A stretch of DNA of 64,000 nt from Catonia carolina (Eukaryota; Arthropoda; Insecta; Hemiptera; Achilidae), in contig JAQMRL010000005.1 in NCBI GenBank assembly GCA_035578175.1, positions 60,369,722-60,433,721 of the forward strand, in the 5' to 3' direction. A program made the position numbers and the translations under genes. The notes under the pieces are model-generated. The model did not search any database, was not told the origin of the DNA, and saw only the letters and a list, made by a program, of their open reading frames with translations. Every line of letters starts with the position of its first letter. Position 1 is the first letter of the stretch. This document shows positions 1 through 10,651 of the stretch, in pieces.

Positions 1-189
1 AATGAACCGGAAAAACAAAGATGAAAAATTGTGTTTTTTTCACTCCATTTTTTGCATTTGACTCTGGTTTTCTTAAAAACTATTTAACTTACAGTTCTGG
101 GAGCTGTTTCATTCAATTTATCAGGTCAAAAACCATAAGAAACGATTGAATTCGCCCCTTAATCTACTATACCAGAATTTCAGAAGGAC

Positions 190-345
190 CCCATTACACC
201 TGGTGAGCTGGAATCCGGGTGAAATCTTTCGCTAGCCGTAACTCTGTAACGGAGCATTTCTGGACCCATGTTTATATAAACTTTCTTCATTATTTTTACA
301 TGTACAATGGGCTCCCAAACTTTCTGCATATCTTCGTGAATCACC
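190..345. repeat. Terminal fragment related to the 56.7-58.5 kb palindromic element
   Basis: The stretch around CGGAGCATTTCTGGACCCATG, followed by a TTTATA..CTTTCTTCATTATTT context, matches the arms of the palindromic element at 56708-56946 and 58214-58484, and it lies in the orientation of the right arm. It ends in TCACCCTGTATAGG, a typical transposon-end appearance. No coding potential is evident. It directly abuts a family A fragment. Confidence 0.5.
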
Positions 346-459
346 CTGTATAGGAAGGAAAGTATTGTTTTCATTTCGATTTTTCGAAATCAACTTCTCA
401 CCGAATCTGCACGTTTTTAGACCCCTGAACCCAAAAAACACGTTCTTAGCGATTGGTCC
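346..459 (-). repeat. Family A (Helentron-like) 3' end fragment
   Basis: On the minus strand this reads GGACCAATCGCTAAGAACGT, then the GGGTTCAGGGGTCTAAAAACGTG block, and ends with the ACTTTCCTTCCTATA stretch that precedes the terminal hairpin. Only the last 110 bp or so of the family is present. It is fused on the right to a mariner C-terminus. Confidence 0.7.
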
Positions 460-712
460 TTACGGTAAAATCTGCATTAAAAGGGACAAAATTTGAGTCT
501 GTGAGAGCTGTAAATGAGAAAGCGACACGTGTCCTGAAAGAGCTGAGAGAAGATGACTTCCAGCACTGTTTCCAACAATGGAAAATTTGCATGGAGCGTT
601 GTAGGGAAAGAGAAGAAGTATATATAGAAGGTGTCAAAAAGTGATTATGTATAAAATAAGAATGAAATTTTTTACAACGTCAGTCTCATTACTTAATAGC
701 CACACCTCGTAT
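460..712 (+). pseudogene. Mariner transposase C-terminus plus right inverted repeat
   Basis: An open frame ending at 644 reads KSALKGTKFESVRAVNEKA, then TRVLKELREDDFQHCFQQWK and RMER-like CMERCREREEVYIEG. This is the C-terminal tail of SETMAR-like mariner transposases, about 60 residues of a protein usually near 350. None of the catalytic acidic residues is present. Downstream, a short spacer leads to TTAATAGCCACACCTCGTA, a mariner-type inverted repeat next to a TA. The 5' part of the element is missing, cut at the junction with the family A fragment, so this is a dead remnant. Confidence 0.75.
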
Positions 713-719
713 ACTGGTT

Positions 720-1131
720 TAATTTTTCTACAAATAGCCTTTTCTCGATACGATTTTCCCACGATCATTTTTATTATCGAAGGCAACACTTAAAAATTTT
801 GTATTTTCTTCCATTATAACAGCTGCTTTTTCATTCAAAACTATTTCTACCGCACGCGCCTTGTCAGAGTTTCTATTTACGAAGATAATATCTTTGGTTT
901 TTTTTAAATATTAATTAGTAAGTAATTGTTTTCCACCCATTCCTTTAACTTCTTTAACGCAATTTTTTTGCACATAGCAATTTCATATTTAGATTCATAG
1001 ATGGACACCGTTTTATCATTTGCGAATACTTTTACATCATACGATAAATCGTTTATAAACACTAAAAATAATAGCGGAATTAAAACGCTTCCTTGTGGAA
1101 TTTTAAGTTTTGCAATCACTTTTCTTTTCAA
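720..1131 (-). pseudogene. Non-LTR retrotransposon reverse transcriptase fragment (CR1/RTE-X-like)
   Basis: The minus strand encodes IPQGSVLIPLLFLVFINDLS followed by VKVFANDKTV and KKLKEWVENNYLLIN. These correspond to reverse transcriptase motif 4 (QGSVLGPLLF..INDL), motif 5 (FADDT) and the downstream W..N.L.LN block. The catalytic pair is destroyed: the usual DD reads ND. After a stop near 906 the similarity continues in another frame (TKDIIFVNRN.. and KFLSVAFDNK), so the fragment is frameshifted. Only about 130 residues of the enzyme remain. The clade is inferred from motif style only. Confidence 0.7.
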
Positions 1132-2198
1132 AACTTAATAAAAGTTCAGATGAGCTTGAAACGTTGAGATGGAGTAAGCAGACCACGCAGGAAATCCCTT
1201 TCAGGTGCATATAATTGAACAAGTACAGGTAATATAATGAATTATTAATTAATTGTCTGTTTAACTGGAACTGTAGACCGATAGATGGTTGTAGAACCCT
1301 AAGCACACCAAATTGATTGTTAATATTAAAGCTCTTCAGTAACATAGAGTATGGACGCCTACTGTACTGGTGTACAATTTATAGTGTGTACTGAACTGTA
1401 AGCAACATATCTCACATATCTGAATTTTTCAAAATTAATTTTTTTTTCCAATTATTTAGCCACGAAAAAGATGGACATCTCAACTTTGCTATAGATTATC
1501 TACTGTGTTTGAAATTGGAACAAACCAATAAACCTACTCCGTATATTTTATAATAATGACAAGAGTAAAAGTTAACTTAAAACAAAATGATAAGATACAA
1601 AAACAAGAAAGCAAAACAATTAAAATGTTAAAATAATCATGTCAGTTAATAAATTAATTAAGTTATTAAATTGAAAACAGGCAATTACAACATTTAAGTC
1701 CGCGTTATCTGAAACCGTAACAAAGTTTAAACAAAATTATTATTTTTTAATAAAAGATAGAAACTGGGTATGAGCGGTATAGGGAGAGTTAAATAGGGGG
1801 TGAGTAACTTGGAGGGGATTTGGATGGGGGTGTAGGGGTGAGATAATGGATATTGTTGAGGAAAACGAAGGAAGGACATGAGGAAAGCGAGGATTGCCAA
1901 CTGATATCAAAGTAGTTAAAACGAAACAAGTAAGCAAGTAACTAGACGAGACCGCTTACAAAGTTCTAAAGTGTCAGTTGCCTTTATGAGAAATTGAAGT
2001 AGGAATAAAGTTAGGTTTGGTCTGGTTCAGGATGCTTTCTATATTCGTACGTAAAGGCAGCAGTTCGTACAATAACAATCTAAGAAGAACATTTTACAAG
2101 AATTATTTCTATGATACCCTCTCCATTCAATACATATACCGTATACATGGTTCAAAATTCAACGGCAATATCTCGGGGGCTAATTCTAAAGCTAAAAA
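1132..2198. other. Unassigned AT-rich DNA
   Basis: No coding frame with family resemblance is visible. The interval is A/T-rich with a purine-rich tract around 1770-1890. Short open frames here have low-complexity composition. Confidence 0.5.
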
Positions 2199-2880
2199 CC
2201 TGCTGTGAAACACTCAAACAAATTTCTCTTGGCAATGTAAATGATGGAAAACAAAACCTAATTTTAGTCATGAGTCAATGACGCTAAATGAAAATCAACC
2301 TCTGTAGGAGTTTGATTTTCTTGAGCAAAATACGGTAGATAACCAATTGACGCTAAACGCTTAAATCTAAAAAAATGTTTGAAACATAGCTTGCAGGTTT
2401 CAACATTTTTACAAATTTGATTGTAAATCTTTAGCTCTAAAATGCATATTTAGGGCGCAATCTTTAAAAATTCAATTTTTTATGAATTTTAATTCGCAAA
2501 ATATGAAAATCATTAATAAATAAATAAATCATTAATAAAATTGACGCTACACAAAGCTTTTTGTAGGTTTTGTTCATTTTGTACAAATTTAATCGCATAC
2601 ACTTAGGCCTTAAAATTCCTATAAAGGCTGTAACCTTAAAAAAATTACCCTGAGATTACAGCCTCTCTACGAATTTCAGGAGACAAGCCGCTTATCCTAC
2701 TTGTGCAGCACAAAAATGTAGTAAATAAGGAAATTTTAAAGATAATCGAATGAACCGTTTTTGAGAAAATTGGAAAAAGTGAAAAATTGTACAAAATATA
2801 AACTACAACTTCCGATTGACCGATTTAGATACAAATGTTTGTCCACACATATACACATGCACACACGAACGCTCGTACAA
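2199..2880 (+). repeat. Family A (Helentron-like), degenerate copy lacking the right end
   Basis: The left end TGCTGTGAAACACTCAAAC is followed by a TTTCTCTTGGCAATG block, the ATTTTAGTCATGAGT block, two copies of the internal GACGCTAAA..CTTGTAGGTTT unit, the block at 2676-2712 (AATTTCAGGAGACA, then CTTATCCTA) and the TTCCGATTGACCGATTT block. It stops in the CACATGCACACACG microsatellite, so the terminal hairpin is absent. Confidence 0.75.
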
Positions 2881-3837
2881 ACTCATATTCTCTTCTCCTT
2901 CCACCCTTCTCAATCTTTATCTCTCTATAACTCCTCCAAAAATCCTCCTCTTTCAAAAATACACGTCAAAAGGTAAAAACAATTTGTAACCCGTAAACAT
3001 TTTATTTTTAAGTTAGTTTATCTAAAATATGGCCTATGTTAAGTGAACATTTAATATTATTATTTTTTTGATAAATACAATCAGCCTTCTAGAAATTGAT
3101 GTTTTAAATTTTGAATCACCCGGTATATTCACTAGCTTTATCTCTTTCTTACACGCATAACAAGAATAAATTACTACAATATTGCACTGGGAAATATCAT
3201 CATGTCTTAAACCGTATTAAGTGAAGCTTAATAAAATCAGTGGATGTTACTTTTATCATAGGGAGACATGTAGACATATACTGGCATATATTGTGGATTC
3301 ATAAGATAGCGTATAGACAATAAAGTTAGGGTAATAAAAATAACAATTTGTTTTAAGACTTCTCTAATAAATTATATCGTGGTACAATGTTATATTGTCT
3401 ATATGTTTAAAATCATACAATATCACAAAGGGTTTTAATGAAATATATATAGATCATTTACTATATAACTTTTCAGCTTTAAGTACATTAACTTGATATC
3501 TGCTGTAAAACTTTACAGCTTCAAGTTCCTCGGAAAGTTAATACAACCAAGGAGTAATGAAAAAAGATGACCACTGCTCTCCGAAAATCTCACCATGAGT
3601 ATTAGAAGAAAACACTCTCAATACAAGCCAAGATCAGGCATTGTAGAACTGTGATAAAATCTGCGTGCACGTACACGAATAGAATGACTAGAAAGGCTGG
3701 TCTAAGAGAAGCAGAGAAACTTTCAAGAAAGATCCTCCGCAAGAAAATGGGTCCAAAGATAGCAGAAGAAATGTAAAGGTAAAAAACTGTACAAAGAAAA
3801 CGAACCACCAAAGTTAATAATCAGAAAACATTTTTAC
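2881..3837. other. Unassigned DNA
   Basis: No recognisable gene or repeat. A pyrimidine-rich patch at 2881-2950 follows the family A microsatellite. The 69-residue frame on the minus strand at 3602-3811 has no family resemblance that I recognise. Confidence 0.5.
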
Positions 3838-4125
3838 CTTAATGTACGTTACAATCCGACCAATTTAGAACAATAATGCAACCCAATGAACCAATGAGAT
3901 GAGAATGATTATTATGTATGACTCGTAAGTGAGGTAAAGTCTTGTATCAGACTCAGGCTCAACATTCCTTAGAGAGAATGGTTAATTAAACACCAACCAT
4001 CAAAGTGCTCCGGCAACCACTGTCTATTATTCAAATCCGTAAAAGTGACTACCTTTACTAGGATTTGAACCATGATCTTTCGTCTCTGAAAATCAGCTGT
4101 TTAACAGCTAACTCGTTTATATCTG
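3838..4125 (-). repeat. SINE-like family C copy 1
   Basis: On the minus strand the copy carries AGTTAGCTGTTAAACAGCTG, then GGTTCAAATCCTAGTAAAGG, a box-B-like motif of an RNA polymerase III promoter. It continues through CAGTGGTTGCCGGAGCACTT, GGTTGGTGTTTAATTAACC and the ATCTCATTGGTTCATTGGGT tail. The same order of blocks recurs at 13.3, 22.1 and 60.5 kb. Confidence 0.75.
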
Positions 4126-4254
4126 TGACAAAACAAATGTTGTAATATTGTGTAATTTTAATTATTGTGATGAGCTGACAATGTAGTAAAGTCACGAAAC
4201 TACTTCTCAATTGGTAAGTGTTCTTACTCATTCTTTCACCGTTTCTACTGGTTT

Positions 4255-4740
4255 TTCTTCTTCTTCTTCTTCTTCTTCTTCCAACAAAGGATTAGGCCGC
4301 AGTTCGGTACAGGCTATTATCTAAGTTCATCTTTTCCTAAATCAACCGACATTCTTTTTCCCCTCTGGAGCATACCAGTGCACCTGCTTAGGTATCCTAT
4401 GATCTGTCATCCTTTCCATGTGCTGCCTTCAACTTTGGCGATAATCCAAAGTTTTTTTGTTTAAGTTGTAAATACCCATTCTGATCTTATTTCCTCATTC
4501 CTTAATTTTCCCAAGCGTGTACAACCCTTAGTCCTTTGCAAAAATTTTATCTCTGCCGCCTGGATCCTCCGCTCTCGGGTTTTGTTACTGTACACGCGTC
4601 ACTTCCGTACAGAATAACTGGAGCTGCCATATCTTTGTAGAACTTAAGTTTCGTGACCTTTCTCGCTCTATTACCCAAAGTTCTGCTTATAGTCCGGCAT
4701 ATCCTCTGGAAATGGCTCAATTTCTGCTCCATATCCAATT
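4255..4740 (-). pseudogene. RTE/CR1-like LINE 3' end with (GAA)n tail
   Basis: The minus strand encodes FQRICRTISRTLGNRARKVT then KLKFYKDMAAPVILYGSDAC, the region just C-terminal to the reverse transcriptase domain of RTE-like LINEs (LKFYKTMAVPVLLYGSE..W). After frame shifts it continues near 4420-4260 with QHMERMTDHRIPKQVHWYAP, EGKKNVG and ACTELRPNPL, the usual C-terminal W..H..RM..R.P..GRR..GRP..R..PNP order. It ends in a GAA microsatellite (minus-strand view), likely the 3' tail of the retrotransposon. Frameshifts and loss of the enzymatic domain make it a dead 3' fragment. Confidence 0.8.
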
Positions 4741-4741
4741 G

Positions 4742-5047
4742 ATGTTTAGGTCAACAGCCGAATGACTAGTTTAAAACTCTAGAGGTTTTACTAATAAAAA
4801 CGAGGAGTGAGGTGGTTTACTATTGCCTTCCTTTGTTTGGAAAAGTATGCTTATCTGCATGCCAGACCCTCCGAAAAGCACCCACTTTCCACTCTGCAAA
4901 TGACACCTTCACTTCATTCACTACAGGGTCTGGCCGAATAGTAAAATTCATTACTATCAGAGAAAATAACTGACTAGTGTCTTTTACACCTCTACCTCTT
5001 CTGTTCTTCGAGAGGAATTAATTTAACAATCCACCTGCCCGTTATGG
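4742..5047 (+). repeat. SINE-like family B copy 1 (internally deleted)
   Basis: The head TTTAGGTCAACAGCCGAATG, the CTCTAGAGGTTTTACTAA and GGTGGTTTACTATTGCCTTC blocks, the CATGCCAGACCCTCCGAAAA block and the end AATTTAACAATCCACCTGCC all match the other B copies. About 90 bp are missing before the right end relative to the copy at 43557. It abuts a LINE 3' end on the left. Confidence 0.8.
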
Positions 5048-5733
5048 GAAACTATATCCAAATCAGAATCAAATCCCACATCATACCCTTAATAACAAAA
5101 ATGAGATACTTTCCCCACACTGGTTTTTAATAAAACTAATGGTTTTTAATAATTTCATTCATAACTTAATAAAATAATACATTTAAAATAATATGAAAAT
5201 TTAAGTAAAGTGTTTTTTACTAAAAGTGGAGTAAAGTTAACAATTTAATCCTTTAAATTATAGAGAAAATACTTTAAAAATAGTAAAAAGTATTTGCTTA
5301 AGAAATAGGAATAGATAAAATAAACGATGACTAGATCAGAAAAAGGAAAAAAGGGAGAAAGAAAAATGGGAAAACATTTACTTTCAGTTTTTAAGGAGAG
5401 TCAAGTCACTGTGGTATTAGCATTAGAGGAGTAGCACCATTGTAACAAGTGAATCAGAAGTGGGTACAGCTTATTCCTCTTTGGAACTTAATGGGACGAC
5501 TACGGGAGGTAAAGAACTGAACCAGGGAGGCAACGTTTGCAAATAAAATATCCTTTTATCTCCTGTGTTCCCTACTCTATTTTTCTGCGGCTAAATATTT
5601 GATGTAGTATTTATTAAAAGACAATATTTATTTTATGATCGAGAGTCGTACTAACTGGAACACTGTGACGACTAAAAATAGTATAATTATAAACAAACGT
5701 AAATACCTTTGCATGAATAATTTTTCTAAAAAG
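5048..5733. other. Unassigned AT-rich DNA with one half of a local duplication
   Basis: Nothing recognisable except 5567-5652, which is nearly repeated at 6197-6283 (see that entry). Confidence 0.5.
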
Positions 5734-5799
5734 TTATGTAATTTGAATACATTTTTTCAATAATTTATATTTAACATAATTTCTTATCTTTATAATGTA

Positions 5800-6030
5800 A
5801 AAGCTCTCACTGGCTGAGAGACACGCATCGTATATGTCACACTTTTCTATCCATTTGTCCTCCTCGCTTAAATTTCTGGTGTACATGTCACGCCACACTT
5901 GACCTCTCCATGATTCTGGAGGTCTACTACATCTACTACGCCTGGTGAGTTCCAATTTATTATTTTCTTGGGTCATTATTCTTTCTGCATTCTTTGTGAA
6001 TGATCCAACTCTTTCAATCGTTTCTCTCAA
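5800..6030 (-). pseudogene. Possible LINE C-terminal remnant
   Basis: The minus-strand frame contains RCSRPPESWRGQVWRDMYTR followed by NLSEEDKWIEK. The arrangement GRPP..W...V..DM..R.L..EDA..R..W is typical of the extreme C-terminus of RTE-like LINE polyproteins. Nothing else of the protein is visible and the flanks are AT-rich. The match is short, so this is a tentative call. Confidence 0.35.
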
Positions 6031-6140
6031 TTCCCTGTATTTTCGTATTCATTTTCCGTATGAACTCTCTTATTTCTGTACTTCTGACTCACTCCATTCT
6101 AGAGATTTGACAACTCCTACTTAATTACGCAATCTCCATT

Positions 6141-6340
6141 TCATCTTCTATTTTTCTTTGTCACCTTTCATATCTCTAAACCTTACTACCATATTCTCCT
6201 GTGTTACCTACTCCATTTTTCTGTGGCAAAATATTTGATGTAGTATTTATTAAAAGACAATACTTCTTTTATGATCGAGAGTCATCTTCTATTTTTCTTT
6301 GTCACCTTTCATATCTCTAAAACTTACTACCATATTCTCA
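6141..6340. repeat. Local duplication: 58-bp direct repeats around an 87-bp copied segment
   Basis: The block beginning CATCTTCTATTTTTCTTTGT is present at 6141-6198 and again at 6283-6340. Between them lies a near copy of 5567-5652 (CTGTGTTACCTACTCCATTT through TTATGATCGAGAGTC). The source of the copied segment is therefore about 600 bp upstream. Confidence 0.75.
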
Positions 6341-6731
6341 GAACCTCTGTGTGATATATCCAAAATTTCGTGCTGTTTCTGATATTCCTTGACCAAAACA
6401 AGGAATCCGATTCTTGTATCACTTATCTGTACTATGTAACTCTATTGGAGACGTCTTTTTTTAAATTTCCCTCCTGTGTACCAAACTTCTCAAATATCTG
6501 TATTTTTTATATTTGAGATCCATATATTTTCATTGGCTCATAGTATATTATAATATGCTTTGATGTGTTGGGATGAGACATGTATCACCAATATCATACC
6601 GGTTATCGTTCAGCAAAAAAAAAATTGTAGAAGTTATGTGTAATTACTGATTCATTTTGGCCATTATTTTTGCATTTACTGATATTACTGCTAAGACATT
6701 TTTATGCCCCAACCTAAGGAAGGTTGGAAGA

Positions 6732-6885
6732 TTATTTCTGGTTTTACGTCCAACTGTTTGGCAATTACTACTAATGCAGACAATGAGAAGGTTGACAGAT
6801 AAAAATAAGTGATACAAAACTTGACGGGGAATTGAACCCGGGACCCCAACGTAGAACCCGTTACGCTGACTTTTATACCACGGGA
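6732..6885 (-). repeat. tRNA-derived SINE, family S copy 1
   Basis: In minus orientation it runs from a tRNA-like head (TGGTATAAAAGTCAGCGTAA, box B GGTTCAATTCCCC) to the family S tail ATTGCCAAACAGTTGGACGT, then TAAAACC. It is flanked by an 8-bp target-site duplication TTGGAAGA at 6724-6731 and 6886-6893. It is a polymerase III type non-autonomous retroelement with no coding capacity. Confidence 0.8.
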
Positions 6886-6893
6886 TTGGAAGA

Positions 6894-7319
6894 GGAATAT
6901 AAAAGATGATGACAGTTTTGTTATTCCAAACCAAAACTGTAACGGCAGGCGCACTGGACGATTTTCACAAGAGTGTGATTAAATATTTGCTTTAAAATAT
7001 TAGAAAACAAATTCATTACGTTAGGTATTAAATATTACTGAATTGTAATATTACTGAATTGTAATATTACTGAATTGTTGGAATGAAACTTGAAAAGATT
7101 AATCGACAGAGTTGCAAGACTAATATGATTAAATAAATAACTACAATAACCATATCACTTAAAAACAACAAACGGTGTTACAAGTATAACAATAAACTAG
7201 AAATATAGTGTACAGATTTATTTAATACTAAATGTGCAAGAACTAAATTACTCGAATTATTGTGCAAAAGGTGTTACAATTTATATAGTAGTTTATATAA
7301 CTTAACAAAAGAGGTATGG

Positions 7320-7361
<42 letters not shown>

Positions 7362-7786
7362 GTGAGGGGAGAGAGAGAGAACAATGAGTGATGTTACTCT
7401 AAAACAATGTGAAAATGATACCTTCCATAGGGTATGTAATGGTGCCGTTCTGAAATGATATAATGCTTGTTATTTACAGAGAATACTTGGTGTATTAGTG
7501 ACATAGGGTCGAATAGAACAAGCATAACATGTTGTCCTTGTTCTAAATTTGTAAACACAACTGGAAAATAGATAGGTGGAAAGTTTAGTCAGTGCTGAAA
7601 CATCAACTGCTTTTCCCTCGCTTATTTTGTCATAAATATATGAATTACACAATATAGGATGTTAAAAAAATTATTAGAACCTTTTCATAGAGTCGCATCT
7701 CGATTACCAAATTAGAACCATGAATACGCTACTGAATTGAACGTAATGAAAAAGTTCTTAAATTCCTAAAATGAAAATCTAGTTTG
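6894..7786. other. Unassigned DNA with a (TG)n microsatellite
   Basis: It contains a TG dinucleotide run at about 7322-7355 followed by a short GA run, and three tandem copies of a TGAATTGTAATATTAC unit near 7038-7080. No gene recognised. Confidence 0.55.
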
Positions 7787-8172
7787 CTCATAACGGGCAG
7801 GTGGAGAGTTAAATTAATTGCACTCGATTTATTGGTTCCAGGGCTACCAAAAAATAGTTCGGTTTCTTGTCACATAATCAGCCAATTATACGACTGAACT
7901 ATTTTAAGAACAGAAGAGGTAGTAAAGACACTAGTCAGAGTTATCTCCTCTGAGAGTAATGAACTTCACTATATAGCCAAACCCAGTGGTGAATGAAGTG
8001 AAGTGTCGGTTGCAGGGTGGAAGAAAGTGCTTTTCGGAGGGCCTGACATGGTGATAAGCATACTCTTTCAACTCAGTGAGGAAAGCAATAGTAAACCATC
8101 TCACTCGTTTTTACTCAATAAAACCTCTAGAAATTCAAACCAGCCTTTGAGCCGCCATTGATCTAAATAACA
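7787..8172 (-). repeat. SINE-like family B copy 2 (near full length)
   Basis: Read on the minus strand it has every B block in order, ending with the ACTCTCCACCTGCCCGTTAT terminus. It lies immediately next to the left end of the family A copy beginning at 8183. Confidence 0.8.
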
Positions 8173-8324
8173 ACAACAAAAATCTAGTGTGAAATTCTCA
8201 CACAACTTTCTCTTGCCAATTTAAATAATGAAAATAAATAACACTAATTTTAATAATGAGTAGATGAAGCTAAATTAAAATCAACTACTGGTGGATTTTG
8301 CTTTTATTGAGAGAAATATTGTTA

Positions 8325-8508
8325 GTTCCAGGGCTACAAAATTTAGTTTTGTTTCTTATCACGTGAACAGTTAATTAAACGACTGAATCATTTAAGAACA
8401 GAAGAGGTAGAGGTGAAAAAGCCACTAATCAGAGTTATCTTCCCTGAAAATAATGAATTTCATTATACAGCCAGACCCAGTGGTGAATGAAGTAGTGGAG
8501 AGTAGAGA
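8325..8508 (-). repeat. SINE-like family B copy 3 (partial, nested in family A)
   Basis: It matches the distal half of family B in minus orientation, from AGTTCCAGGGCTACAAAATT to CCAGACCCAGTGGTGAATGA. The head with the box-B-like motif is missing. It is inserted within a family A copy. Confidence 0.75.
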
Positions 8509-8509
8509 A

Positions 8510-8813
8510 GATTGTAAGCATCTGAAATAAAATTTCTTCAACATACGTACGGATGTAGTTGAGCAGATTGTCACAGGAATACCGAGATAAGAAAAGAACT
8601 CAACATCTTCTCTATAAACGACAGGGTATCTCAGAACAGAATGCAGTGGTTGGAGCACGTGAGCAGAATGAGGGAGAATAGGATAGCTAAGCAAACACTA
8701 GGCTATAAACTGGAGGAAAAGAGTAAACGAAGATGCCAGACAAAGAGATGGGCATATTTGAGAGATGCGGGACAGACACAAATACCTAATCCTTGAAAGG
8801 CAGAAGAAAGAGA
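8510..8813 (+). pseudogene. RTE/CR1-like LINE C-terminal fragment
   Basis: One forward frame reads EIRKELNIFSINDRVSQNRM, QWLEHVSRMRENRIAKQTLG, YKLEEKSKRRCQTKRWAYLR and IPNP. This is the standard C-terminal tail of RTE-like LINE proteins (IREELNIFSIND....W..H..RM..NR..K). The piece upstream, RTDVVEQIVTG, is in another frame. No catalytic domain remains. It is enclosed in a family A copy together with a partial SINE B. It resembles the element at 4255-4740 in layout. Confidence 0.8.
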
Positions 8814-9824
8814 AAACTAATTTTAACACTAAATGAAATTCTGTTGTTGCAAAATACACTTGATTTTACTTAGCAGATATTTGTATTTCTATATAGTTGA
8901 TAACATACTGTTTTGCCATAATATACCTACTTATTAAGGTCGCAAACTAAAAAAATAAATTTTTACCATGAGAAAACTGCCCGACCATGAATTTCAGCAA
9001 ACATGCCAATTACTTTATCTTGTATAGCAAACAACTGTAGTAAATGAAGCGAATATTATAACTAAGTCATAGAGCTATTTTTGATGAAATCGCAAAATCG
9101 TGAAAAACGCATTCCGGTTGACCGATTTTGATAAAAATATTTATGTCAAGTCCTCGTATGGTACCTAACTTAAGGTCCAGGTTTTAACTTCGTACGACAC
9201 TCTTTTTTGAGATATTTTTATCACATACTAACGCGCTCGCGCGTGCATACACCTATTGGTAAAAACATCTTATCTATGGGTTCAGCGAACCTGAAAACGT
9301 GCATTTCCAATTAAAACTAGATTTTAAAGTCATGTTTTCATGTAGATTTTTGAAATATAGTTTTCATCGGAAATACACGGTGGTTCAGAGGACCAAAATG
9401 AAAACAGGTTTTCACAGATTGGTTTGTGTTCGTGAAAATAATAATTAATGAACAGAAAACCCTACAAAGTTGGAACTTACAGCTTAAGTACAGGGTAAAT
9501 GTCACGAATATTTTCAGCAAAATCGGTCAAACGAAAGTATTGTTTTATTTGTATGATTTTCATTTTTTCCGGTTTTCTCATAACGGCTTCTACGAGTATT
9601 ATCTTTAATCACCTTATGTAGCTACTCTACATTTTTGTGCTCTATAAGACATGGTGAGCGCATTTTTATGCTAAAATTCGTGGAGGGCTATGCTGTCGTG
9701 GTAAAAAAATCCTTTTTAAGATTACAGCCCTTATTTTTTAGTGTAAAAATAAATATAAAAAAATTAACATTAAGAAAATGACAAAACCTACTATATTTAT
9801 TTCGAGCCTATTTCTCTTCAGTCC

Positions 9825-10007
9825 AGCCGGCCGCGTTGGCGATGTTGGTAACGTGCTCGCCTCTCATCACGCGGTCTTGGGTTCGAATCCCACTCGGGCA
9901 TGGCATTTTTTCATACGTTACAAAAAATTCATTTCATCCTTTCACCGTCTGCGTTAGCAGCAATTTGCAAAACAGTCGGACGTTAAACAAAAAAAAAAAA
10001 AAAGAAA
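9825..10007 (+). repeat. tRNA-derived SINE, family S copy 2, with target-site duplication
   Basis: The tRNA-like head carries box B GGTTCGAATCC at 9880-9890. The body reads ATACGTTACAAAAAATTCAT, then ACCGTCTGCGTTAGCAGCAA and ACAGTCGGACGTTAAACAAA, ending in poly(A). Flanks are TCTCTTCAGTCC (9813-9824) and TCTCTACAGTCC (10008-10019), a 12-bp target-site duplication with one mismatch in the host family A copy. This is a clean retroposition event later than the family A insertion. Confidence 0.9.
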
Positions 10008-10565
10008 TCTCTACAGTCCTTAGCGTCAATAAATGATTTTCTATATAGGCCTATAAGTCATTAAAATCGGTATAAAAGGGTTTTTTGATATTTCGCCTTA
10101 ATTTTTGTCTTTTAGGGTAGAACATATATAAATTTTTATTTTATAGAAAGATAAAAAAATTTAAAAGATACTTCCACCTTTTATTTCAAGCAGTTTTTCG
10201 ACCGAGCTTAATTTAATCGTCAATTAATGATTTCCTGTATTTTACTCATTAAAATCAAATTAACAAGAAGTTGTTCTTAGTCACTCTTGGTTATAACATA
10301 TGTTACAACACATAGCTGATAAGCTCTGCTGTTCCACGCGTTTATACCAATCAGAACGTTTGGCAGCGTTGTCAGATTGTACGAATGTATTAGCCCGACA
10401 AACATTACGCGCGCATGCGTATAAGAGCCGCATTAGTTCACTCATGTCTTGCATCTCATACTGAATACGTCGATTAAAGAGCGCGTTAACATGCAATAGT
10501 TTATAATATATTTAGCTGGCTGTATGTTCATAGGTTATAATTGTTATTTTAAAGATAAAAAAGAC

Positions 10566-10651
10566 ATGGCCGATGAAATATATAACAGAGCTACACGAAC
10601 AAGTATTGTCAACGTTGCTGGTCTAGGTCTAAAGTGGGTTGGGGGCAATGC
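10566..10651 (+). CDS. Putative captured first coding exon inside family A
   Basis: An ATG at 10566 (context GACATGG) opens MADEIYNRATRTSIVNVAGL followed by GLKWVGGNA, 28 codons plus two bases, and is cut by a strong splice donor GC|GTAAGT at 10652. Upstream, 10400-10445 is CpG-rich and contains GCGCGCATGCGTA, similar to the NRF-1 palindrome found in housekeeping promoters. Family A sequence flanks it on both sides (up to 10274 and from about 10696). The reading is of a host promoter plus exon 1 and roughly 40 bp of intron carried inside a mobile element. I do not recognise the protein. It could instead be a chance frame with a chance donor. No acceptor or second exon is seen nearby, so it is probably non-functional here. 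Confidence 0.4.

Larger units (their letters stand above)
8183..9346 (+). repeat. Family A copy interrupted by SINE B and LINE fragments
   Basis: The left end ATCTAGTGTGAAATTCTCAC with ACTTTCTCTTGCCAATT starts at 8186. Family A sequence breaks near 8325 and resumes near 8815, then continues through the TTCCGGTTGACCGATTTTGA block, a CG/CA-rich microsatellite at 9228-9250 and the GGGTTCAGCGAACCTGAAAA block. It ends at about 9346 against an inverted second copy, so the terminal hairpin is missing. Confidence 0.8.

Noticed and set aside
5734..5800. Extension of the LINE-like frame at 5800-6030 to its stop
   Set aside because: The last 20 codons are AT-rich read-through without resemblance to any LINE.
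9841..9900. A possible tRNA gene with a perfect box B
   Set aside because: The acceptor stem does not pair, and the same head plus body and poly(A) recurs with target-site duplications, so it is a SINE. The same reasoning applies at 42870 and 58620.
10281..10496. A 71-codon minus-strand frame in the CpG-rich insert
   Set aside because: It overlaps the promoter-like region on the opposite strand; CpG content reduces stops there, and no family resemblance was seen.
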